A stretch of 64,000 bases of DNA. Origin: Amblyornis subalaris (lineage: Eukaryota > Chordata > Aves > Passeriformes > Ptilonorhynchidae). Location of the stretch: assembly GCA_018881555.1 (NCBI GenBank), contig JACAXG010000031.1:7313127-7377126 (forward strand), in the 5' to 3' direction. The position numbers were made by a program, and so were the translations under genes. Every line of letters starts with the position of its first letter. Positions within the stretch are counted from its first letter, which is position 1. The notes under the pieces were generated by a model, which ran no database searches, was not told the DNA's origin, and saw nothing but the letters and a program-made list of their open reading frames with translations. Of this stretch, positions 40,764 through 51,050 are shown piece after piece.

Positions 40764-40840
40764 TTTGAGTAAACATATTTCAAACCACTTTTTTTCAAGT
40801 CTCTACCCTTTTCTGTAAAAGGAGTTTTACCAAAACTTAC

Positions 40841-40930
40841 CTCTGGGTACTTCAGTTTTAAAGTTTTATGCAATTCTCGAAAACGACTGTACCGCCGAAA
40901 TACTGTCCATGTCTCATCCAGGACTGTTAT
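40841..40930 (-). CDS. KIF16B: KIF16B PX domain, second exon with the RRYSRF motif (30 codons)
   Basis: The exon runs from acceptor ctatag| to donor CCAGAG|GTAAGT, phase 0 on both sides. It encodes ITVLDETWTVFRRYSRFREL followed by HKTLKLKYPE. The R-R-Y-S-x-F motif is the PX signature whose Arg contacts the 3-phosphate of PtdIns(3)P and whose Tyr stacks on the inositol ring; both are intact. Only about 77 bp beyond the donor begins a CR1 copy carrying a nested LTR, so a large repeat insertion sits close to this splice site without visibly damaging it. Confidence 0.96.
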
Positions 40931-43900
40931 CTATAGCAGACAATATAAAAAGAAGAAACAGAAGTAAACCCACACAACGCACAACATTAAAACCCATGCA
41001 GTATACAAGGTTATAATATTAAAATAGACAATTCTTAGTTGTCTTAAATCCATAACCTTTTATAAGTTTACTTAACTTTTCTTTCATTACAGTGACAGAA
41101 CTGTATTTAATAAGAAGCACAGATTTCAAAGCCAAAAAAAAAAAACAAACCTGAATGCATTTATTCCTTATTCTGGAGTGGTTTGACAAGACTGTAAACA
41201 CACTAAAACATACCTAATCCCCAATCGTTTCTTGGTGCAGCTATTTGACTCTCAGCATTACAATCAGTGGGTGTGCCATTCATGAACGAATAACATCCAG
41301 CATAAGTGTAGTGTAGCCTCCCTATATATTCACAGAAATGTATATTCTTGTATACATAGATATACACAATTAATAAATACACATTTCTCGGACACACAGA
41401 GTTCATTACCACATAGAATGAGATTCCAGTTTGTAGGGTAAAATATTATACATGCCAGCTTTCAGTAGAAGATATTCCTTTAAGAAACTCTTGGGTCTGT
41501 GTCTTCAATACGGTGATGAGCATCCCATTTACACACAAAGTTTTATTAAAATCAACATAATTACTCCTGTGAATAAAGTGCATAACAACAGAAGTAAAGG
41601 GGAAGGGCAAACCAACCTTACCATCAGTTATTCACAAATTCTCACTAGAACTGAGATACCAAACACTGTCTGAAATTGGGTGAAATTCAGGACATTTCTA
41701 AGTGGGCCATAAGAGTGCTGTGACTAGAGCATTTGATTTTACAGTAAAGTCTTTGTTCAGCTCTGGTGACCCAAGGCTACCAAGAAGCCAAGCTGCAGGG
41801 AGAGCAAGCATTGTTCTACGCCAACTAGCATAGATGGAGAAAGCCAACTGGCATTGCTTAAACCTGAAAACATTGCTGCTTTTTGAATCAAATAGACCTA
41901 ATACGTGGCATTACCTCTGTCTAGCTACAATTTTATGCATGAAGATAAAAAAAAATTTCACAAAACATGTTTCACAAAGACTTTTTAATCTTCAAGTGAC
42001 TCCTAAAATTAACAAGTTGTTCCCTCACTACTGAGTGTACAAAAAGTTATGGAGGTAAAGCAAGTTGCAATGGAGCGGGATAACTGAGTAAGAGGAAAAG
42101 ACATCAGAGCAACAAAGCCAGAGGAAACTGGTGTGCAAGCACTGATGCTACTCCACGCTTGCAACAAACTCATCTCTTGTCCACCCTTCTCCATCCCTGC
42201 TGCCTTTCTTGCTGTATACAGAACAGGGAAGCTGTGGGAAGTGTTTTGAAAACCAGAAATTATTGCATGTTATATGACAAGAGGAATGAGGTTTGGGGTG
42301 GGCTTTTTCCTATTTTTACCTCACTTTTAAACTAAAGATGCAAGCGAACAAAACTGGCCTTCTCAAAACTTTTCACAAACATTATAACACAGGTTCTTCT
42401 AGCATGTCACCACAATGAAAACTCATTATTTCTTTTAAAATTTGCCTTTCATATCACCAATGAGCTTGACTGCTACTAGCAGTCACCGTCCCTGGAAGTG
42501 TTCAAAAAAGGGTAGATATGACACTTGAGGACATGGTTTAATGGTGAACATGTTGGTGGTGCCAGGCTGACATTTGGATTTGATGATCTTAAAGGTTTTT
42601 TCCAATCTTCACAATTCTGTGATTTTAGGACACTTGCATGATGGACTATATTCCCTCAACATATTGTTAACAATGTCTCAAACTTTACAACTCAGGTGAA
42701 TGGATTTAGCATTCATGGGCAGGTTTAACTAAAAAAAAAAAAAGAATAACTATTCAGGAATATGCATGTTACACTGATCTCTATTAACCAATTAACCATC
42801 CTGTTCTGAATAATTAAAGTAGAGGACTGTGTGATTTCAACGTGTAATGGCTAATCATAAAATAAAGATGTTACTCATTGCCGCATTCTTTTTGCTTTAA
42901 TTCTTTTTGCTTTAATTCTGTCCTTTAATATTTTAGAGCTGTGAAAATTTGCTGTGACAATTTCATTTGTATATGAAAAGAGACCTCTTTTTTCCCAGGG
43001 GTTTTCACAGAAGGAGAAGCAACCTAGCACAAAGCATCCAGGACTCTTCGAGCCACACGGCCTAGGGAAGAGCAGGCATGTCATGTTGGCTGTTCATCTG
43101 ACAGCTGTCTAGGTGATAGGATGGCACCAAACTTACCCAAATCAAATTGCATGCAGCCAATTATTTATTACCTTTCTTCTACCAAGTTTAGTAACTTGTT
43201 AGAGATGGACAGGAAGGAAAACAGCAAAGCCATGCATCTCTGCTGCTTGAGAACTGAGTGTTTTCTGGTAGCTTCTGGGACCAACTCGGTCCCTGTCATC
43301 CTCTTTCTTTACTTTCGTTTGTTTACTTTCCAAATTCTTGTAACGAGACTAGTAAGTAATTGGAAAATTTTATTGTTACAGCTGGTACTATTGAAAAATT
43401 ATTTTCAATGCTAAATAAAATCTTAACTGGCCCCCAAAGCACATAGGACAGATAGAATCAAACTCTGCTTGCATAAAGAGAACTACATTGCACCTGGCAT
43501 AGCAATAGCATTTCTAGAACAGGGCCTTTTACTCCTACAACTGATCCAACAAGTTTGGGTTGGGATTCTTTCTCCCATTTGAAAAAAACTGTACAGCAGT
43601 ATATACACACTGTAGGAACAGGACAGGGACATATGCAGATGTTTCGAACAAGAAGTAAAGCAATTTTGAAAAGCCCTTTATTTTTTACATAATTTGCTAA
43701 TATAGTTGAAAATATTTTCTTAAGAACAAAAACCATATACATCTGCAAGACAGATTTTTGAATATTCTTATCTAGGCACTGCTTCTCATCCTAGACTTGC
43801 CTCAGAATTGTGGGTTGTTTTGTTTTTCTCAAAGGCGTCATTTCCTATGTAAAACCTATAAATTTGAAAGGAGATATTACAGTCCTGCCTCCTTATCTTT

Positions 43901-46900
43901 TTTTCTCATCATGACTGACGGAAAATAACCTAGGAGACATTTTCAACTGATTCCACTGTAAAGTACATCACAGAACCTGTTCTCTGATTGCCCCATAGCA
44001 ACAGAAGTAAAACCTTGGCTGGGGGAGAAAAAGCAAAATTCTACCTGATTCTGAAAGCAATTAGAAAGAACAGAAAATGCCCACTTTCCTTATCTGGGCT
44101 GGTTAAACTGTCTACAGTCATCATGAGAACTTGTGATGTATTTCTCCAAATGGACCTTGTTGAAACTTCCTCATACTATGAAAACAGCATCTGAAACCCT
44201 AGAAGTTTTCTAAAAAATGGTTATAACCTTTTTCTATTTATTATTGAGGGTATTAATCTGATAAGATTGAGGGAATATTAGACTTGTTCTTTTTACTAAT
44301 TTAGGTAGTTATGGGATATGCATCATTTTCTTAAAGAACTACATATCAATGAGAACTGCTTCTGCTTTACTCCCACTCTGCAATAGTACACAAAACTCAG
44401 AAAGAAATTTAGACTAGAAATGTGGATTTTTTGAGCAGACCCACCACAGCACCTGGCTGAACAGAAATGCGACTGCATCTGAAGGAAAGCACTGCTTTGG
44501 GGTGCATCTGCCTGGATTTTTTCTTATAGAGATCTTGTCAGACATCACTAATGGGCTTTGAAACACAAGAAAACCAGTATCAAAAGAATATCAGACAGGA
44601 TAAATAAAAGAATAGAACCCAGAAAAATGAGGGAAAGCTGAATAAGAATGAGCAGGCTTATCTACAACTTTCACTATTGTCAGAGGATCCCTGCAGGGCT
44701 GTGCTTGATTCCAGGCTTTGTTTCCATCACCTGCTCTCAGGAGACCCTGTGTGTGTGTGTCTCAATGAGAGCTGCTCCTTCTGCCATCCACAGGTACTGT
44801 CTGCAACCACAGACACAGTCTGTAACAGGTGCCACTGGTTTTACTGATGCAAAAGCTCTTCCCACACACTGCTTCTAGCACAGCCTTGTCTGAATATTCC
44901 ACATATCACACAACAACATGAAAGGAAGGGCAGAATATAAGAACAGTTCTCTGGTATTTTAATTCACCTCTAACATAAATATGTTTAGACCTCATTAAGT
45001 TATTACTGTTTCATCATGTCCTTAAAGACAACACAAAACTGTCACTCAAATGAAGATTTTTTGGAAATGCATCAATTCATACAGAATACTTAATAGCAGA
45101 CTAGCATAAACAACTCCATGACATATCCTGCTGCAAAAGAAGGTGCTGTCTTGTCTCTAATAAAGTATGGGTTTATTTCTGTTTTGAGTTCTCTGTGGGA
45201 CTCACTCAACATCTTGAAATAGGATCTGTATGCAGTGAAAGAACCTGAGTGGACAGACCACCTTGCTGACCTGTTCCCGTACATGTCTAGATGGACAAAA
45301 TGCTGAACCTGCACTAAAAGAAAATACTGTTGGATAGTATGTTAGGGTTGAAAGACTTATGAACTGATCATGATGCTGCCAAGGAAAGTGGAACTCATTC
45401 TCTCTCTTTTGTAACACAAACAAAATAATCTTTACTACCGCATGTCACAGGAAGAAATTTATGTATTTGTTATATACAGAAATTTATTGTATTTGTTTCT
45501 CTATACAACAATATGCAGGATTTAATTACAAACACAATGGCTAGACACATCTGCTGAAGAAAATACCTCTCAGATACCTAGGATTCACAGTTTTGGGGAC
45601 TGTCTTACAGTTCAGCTCAATCATTACTTGTCCCTTTGTCAGATTCCAAAGTGCTATTACATGTAAATAGGTCAGCTAACCGTTTTCCCAAAAGCAAGAG
45701 GAACCTTGCTGAAGAAAGCTTATTTGCGAACCTAGCAAAGGAAATGAGATTAACAACACCTCAGCCCTTTCCCAAAACTGACATATATTTCAGATGACCT
45801 GAAAATAAACTTGAACTAAGTGAAGGAAGGCTGAAATCAGGAATTATTTTGACAGCTGACATGGTATTCTGACCTATCAGGAGGAGATGAAATGGACAGG
45901 TACATCTTCCCCCCTCTCTGCCATGTTTTCCTGATTTTTAAGGCAAAAAAAAACCCCAAACCCACTATCCCACATATTCTGATTTTCTACAGAATAACTG
46001 TAGGAGGGTCTAAATATTAATACACATCTAAGTAGAGCTGGGAGCTCTGCAGGGAAAAGGTTTTAAATAAAAAAGTTTGTGGAAGGTCTGTGGATTGCAG
46101 TGTGAAGCTAAATCCTGACTACAGCAAAAGCAATCCACTGTGACACAGAGACCTGGAGGGAAAGGAAAAAGCATTAACAGTTGACTGATTCATGTAAGGG
46201 AATGACTATAAGAAACATCCCCAAAATTGCTGAACTGCCAAACTGCACATACTCTTTCAACTGCTCCTTTATCCTAAGATCGTGTAGAGGCTTACATGGG
46301 TTTTACTGATGAAGGGAGAATACTTGGAAAAGAAATCCATCAACATATTCAGAACAGAAGCTACATTTTTACTTTGCTCATCTTCACTAAACATTATCTA
46401 GTTTAGTAAATCCTGTGTGCTGAAAATTGTTGGTGAGTAGAAGAGTCCTTGGTGAAGTTTCATGTGCACTTACTTGTCTCAGCACCTCTCTGGCTCTGGG
46501 CTTTCACTGGCCCCAAGAAAATCAAAGTTCAACAGGTAAAAGTAGGTATTCCACCCACAAATGGTGTGGTATGATTCAAAATGAAAATTTAATTAGCACA
46601 AACAAAGCTAAGACTGCCCATCTTAATAAAAACCTTTTCAAAAGAGAGCACAGTTCAAAAATGGTCCTTCACACTGTGAGGAAGGTCATTCCACTTCACA
46701 CCAGCTAACGATGCATCTTGGCAGCACATTCAGTGAAGGAGATTGCCAATTCTGTCTCCAATGCCATGTACGTCAGTTATGCTACATGTCCACACACACT
46801 GAGAACATATTTCCAATTAGACTTTAGATCTTGCTTTGAAAAAGCACTTGCTGAGTACCAGAGGAAACAAAATTCATACGCTTTTTGCCCTCCAAAGCAT

Positions 46901-47422
46901 TTCTGNGCAGAAAATCAACTGCAAAAGCCACTAGAATGGAGGGGAAGCAGGTAACAGTTTGGAGAAGCAACACCTTGGAAATGCAGGATGGGAAGAATCA
47001 GAAGAACAAGGACAGCCTGAAAGGAATCAAGCATTTGTTGTGCCTATGTCCAAAATACTTTAATTATGCTTTCATTATTTCAGGTAAATATTTCAAGTCT
47101 AAATCTTTTCTATACCTGACACTTGCATCCCAATAAAGGGCTTTCCGATAACCAATATGCATTTAATCATCATCTCTGGAACTCTTCAAACTGAACTGAC
47201 ATAGGCACTGGAACTGCTCAACCCAAAAGTTTGGCCACTAGCCTGCTCTGTGAAATCAATCCACTTGGAAAATACTTGTCTTTATAGTGTCATGTACTGT
47301 GCATTCCTCTCACCACCTCTCTTATTTAACAGCACTGAGGCCACTTACATAATGAAAAGGGATCCAAAAATTGCACTTAGTGAAACAAAAATATTAAAGA
47401 AAAGCAACTGATAAGCACTTAC
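40931..47422 (-). other. KIF16B intron between first and second PX exons
   Basis: This is 6.5 kb of unique-looking AT-rich sequence. It contains a CR1 3' fragment at 42486-42626, a short 16-bp tandem duplication (TTCTTTTTGCTTTAA units) near 42885-42916 and a (GT)6 run near 44750. No other gene or RNA was recognised. Confidence 0.75.
42486..42626 (+). mobile_element. CR1 LINE, short 3' fragment
   Basis: It starts CCCTGGAAGTGTTCAAAAAA and continues with ATGGTTTAATGG, GGATTTGATGATCTTAAAGG and TTTTCCAATCTTCACAATTC, ending TTCTGTGATTTT. This is the 3' end of a CR1 subfamily on the plus strand. Only the last ~140 bp remain. Confidence 0.85.
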
Positions 47423-47545
47423 CTTTATTTCAAACTCATAGTGTTCATCCTTTCCCTGCCCACACAGGACATACCGTGGAATACTAATTTTAATTGGGTC
47501 CTTCAGGTCGTCCGGATTTGCTCCCAGTGAACGACAGACCATCCG
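47423..47545 (-). CDS. KIF16B: KIF16B PX domain, first exon (41 codons)
   Basis: The exon runs from acceptor catgaaag| to donor ATAAAG|GTAAGT, phase 0 on both sides. It encodes RMVCRSLGANPDDLKDP and then the first PX strands (IKISIPRYVLCGQGKDEHYE, FEIK). This matches the start of the human KIF16B PX domain with only conservative changes. PX domains bind phosphoinositides; this one is known to prefer PtdIns(3)P on early endosomes. The upstream partner is the exon ending KLKYE at 54226. Confidence 0.95.
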
Positions 47546-50500
47546 CTTTCATGTACATACCAAATAGGGAGAACAAATGAAAACCAAAATCACTACATAA
47601 GGAAGAAAGAAAAGAACTTCACTAAAAATGAAGTTTTTCCTTCTTGGCCAGAGGAGCAGGAAAAGAGAACATGGAGGAGGCAGAAATTATTTTTAAAATT
47701 AAGGAGTTCTTTGAAAACAAAGTGGATCTTGTTTTATAAGCAAGTCCTAACATTTTTTTATGCAAACAAAAATTAAAGGGAAGTGTATTTAAAAAATATT
47801 CCTTTTTTTGAAAAGGTATTTTCAGGTTAGTTATCAAAAACAAGCGAAAGTAGAAGACTTTTTATTACCTGCCTTTAAAAAAAATAAGTATATGAATCAA
47901 GCTTTCACAGTTAACTCTAATTTTTGTACATCTCTACATAACAAACATGTTTACAATATCATGCAAAGCTGCAGGGGTCTAGGCAGTTCAGAAAGCTCTT
48001 AGACTTTAAAAATTCAAACTCATTTTATAATTAAATAAGCAATCCACTGTCAGAACAATTTCTTAATATTTTTTTAAAATCATATCTGAATCTCAGAAAA
48101 CTCAACTATGATAAATTTGCACGGACTGGACAAAACAATCTAATAAGTTATTTGCAATGAGAGCCCTTCCTCTGACAGCCAGACGGAACCTGTAACTCTG
48201 AAGTTACATCAAAAATAAAATATTTTTGCAACTGAAAAGATTAATGCTTTGCAGTGACTACGTCCAAAAGTAGCATAAGCATTTAGAGTGAAAAAATACA
48301 GAAACTGCCTTTTAGGAAGTCCTCAACTTGCTCCATCGAACATATTTGGTCTGAAAACCTTAATGAACTGACACTTAAAAAAATAACAGCAGCATGACCA
48401 ATATAAGTTAACAACAAAAAAAGATCAAAAAACCACCACTTCAAAGTTATAATCATATTATATATTTGTATTTAGCACTGCTATCCATCACTTGATCTGT
48501 AACCATATTCTCAACATTCATCTCCTTTGTAGCAATTCCTGGTGACTTCCAGTACATGTGAGACTGCGTAGGAGTTGGAGAAGAGTTTGAAACTCATTCA
48601 TAAACACCTCTGCCTGCTATAGACAGCCTTTTGACATCTTCATGGCTCTCAAGAAGGAAGGCTGTTATTTCATTGCCACTCAATAATAAAGGACAATGTC
48701 ATTTCCTTTAACATTAGCATTAAAAATACTGAAAAAGAAAATACAAAGAAAGTGAATTTTTGTTCCACTGACTTTATCTAGAGGGTATTCACTGCAAACT
48801 TTATTTTTCTCTCTTTTTTTTTATTTTAAGAAACCATAGAAAGTGTTTATGTTTGAATGGAAAAATATTTTTAGTGACCTTTGTTTTCACAACAAATATT
48901 CTCTCCTGTCCAGTTTGCTCTTCTGCTATTACTGCCCACATTACCGGCTTTTCAGCTAAAACTCATTCCTGGAGCATTGAAATGTAAGCTATCCTTTCCT
49001 TGGGGGAAAAGAGGAGTTCATTGCCCTAACAATATCATCTGTTTTAAAACAACAATAAAACCATAAAGACACTCTGTCAACATGTAATTTATTGGCAGTC
49101 ATTTTCAGAGAACTATTACAAAAAGATAATAGAGAGGAAAACAAACTCACAGTGTGTTGTGGAAAACGTGCCCTAATGCATTAAATAATGCTTTGATATT
49201 CATAAACAACGATCATTATGTTATGTTTACTTTACATAGTAAAAACAGTAGAAATAGTAGAGTAAAAGCCATGAAGCTGTTCTTTTCCATAAAAGTGCAG
49301 AGTATTCATGGAGTTAGATTTAAAAAAAAAGCACAAAAGAGGAAAAACATTATTGGGAAACACAAGATGCACAAACATTTAACTTTGGAGTATAATCTGA
49401 AAAGAAATTGGTTGCAGAGATTGTTTTCCTTTAACAGCCTTGATCTAGACAGTCCTCTCAGATAGTGCCACTCAATGTTGACTTTGGGCAAGGCCCAGAA
49501 GAAATGTTTTGGTGATGTCAGTGAGGGAACCACTCCTGAGCAGGACTGACATGACTCTGTATACTAATATGTGTACACATTCTTTGTTAAAAAAAACCCC
49601 ACAATACCTCAAAATAACGTGACACATTTTGCTCATTTTTGGACTTTCTTAAGGAAGTAGAAATGTAATTATAAAAACCCACATAATTCTCTATCCAAAC
49701 AAGAATTCATCCTTCCAGACATAACTTCCCTACCCAATGCAAGCTATTTATTTCTAAACCCCATGTGAATTACATTATCATGTCTTAACATATGGTAAAA
49801 AACAAATGGGAAATGTTCCTATACTAACAGAGAGACTGAAGTCTAACTCTGTCTAGCAGAAGATTGCACCTCTGCCAGCAATATGCTTACAGAATTTAGA
49901 ATTTCAGATTAGATACCACTGTTTTATCTGCCAGGAACCATCTTCCTCAAATGAGGCAGATGGCACATTCAAGCAACAGGATTCAAAAGGTATTCAGCTC
50001 CGCTTACAAGTGAAGAAACAAAAGATAGGAAACAACAGCTTATTTATTATTTGAGCACCTGACAAGGGGTAACAGGTAAAAAACCCCTTGTTTTAAGCTA
50101 GAGGAAAGCCTCAGCTAATGGAAATCTACTAATGTCCAATAGTTCCATTCTTTCTTGGGATGTAGTAATAAAAAGACTGTAAGAGATGCAATCTCACAGC
50201 ATCAACAACCCCCTTAGTAAGCAAGCAGAGAACGATGAACGTAAGGCCAAGCACATTAAGTGGACAGAACTCTAGAGTTAAACTCACTCCATCTGTCAGG
50301 CAGTGTCCCCAGTTTCCAACTACCCAGTTACAGCATGAGAAACATGCTGAGAGATGATACACCCCAAAACATTTGTCTTGCCACAGTAGCATGACCAAAG
50401 ATTGAAACGCTATTTAAAACACAACTCCTTTTGCACTTGTGAAAAATTTTGATATGAAAGTGCAATAAACCTTAAACACAAAACTCCGAAGCAGAAGAGA

Positions 50501-50989
50501 ATTGTCAAAGCTAATCTTCCCAAAACTGAAAGTAACAAAAGCTTTCAACACTTGTAGTATTAAGAGCATACAGTGACTATAAGATAAAACAAATTTGCAG
50601 ATGTTATGAAATACTGAGATCAAGCACATAAAGTAAATGAGGAGCATGAAAAACAAAGATAATCAAAGATTAAGGAAAAGGCAACTGAGGGGGAATGGAA
50701 AAGACATCAATGAAGACAAATAGTAGATGGAAGGAGCCAGAAAACACAGCCAAAATGGAAATCACAAGACCGAGCTGTAATTATAGTTTTCACCCACCTA
50801 CCATATAACATAGAAACATTTAATCTCCTCACTTTCCCAAGGAAATGTATGTACAACGTATCAGAGATGCACAAAAAGCAAGCATTCAAGTAATAATTAT
50901 TATTGCTTGGATGTGTGTACACAGTCTGTGGTATTCCCTTAGAGCTCAAAGCTCCTTTTTCTCTATTGATTTTAAAAACAGGAGGGAAA
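47546..50989 (-). other. KIF16B intron between the alternative terminal exon and the PX exons
   Basis: About 3.4 kb of AT-rich sequence with no recognisable exon or repeat family. In the PX isoform it is part of one 6.7 kb intron (54225-47546) that also contains the alternative exon. Confidence 0.7.
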
Positions 50990-51017
50990 AAAGGATTTTA
51001 TCAATATTCATTAGCCT

Positions 51018-51023
51018 TTTATT
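51018..51023 (-). terminator. KIF16B: Poly(A) signal AATAAA of the alternative terminal exon
   Basis: On the minus strand AATAAA begins 27 bases after the TGA at 51051, followed about 30 bases later by a T-rich run (ttttttccctcctgttttt) suitable as a downstream element. This supports the 726-codon exon as a true transcript end with a very short 3' UTR. Cleavage would fall around 50990-51010. Confidence 0.6.
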
Positions 51024-51050
51024 TTGAATGTATCTAAATGTATTTGGATC

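Larger units (their letters stand above)
13500..40840 (-). other. KIF16B intron inside the PX domain (27.3 kb), repeat-rich
   Basis: The intron separates the second and third PX exons. Sections 13500-25440, 26000-33417 and 37572-38510 show no genes, only low-complexity tracts (homopurine 14249-14301, TA/CA repeat 16519-16555, A-tract near 28462). The rest carries a CR1 at 25445-26000, the two-LTR retrovirus at 33424-37565, and the CR1 with a nested LTR at 38511-40763. The repeats concentrate in the part nearest the second PX exon. Confidence 0.8.
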
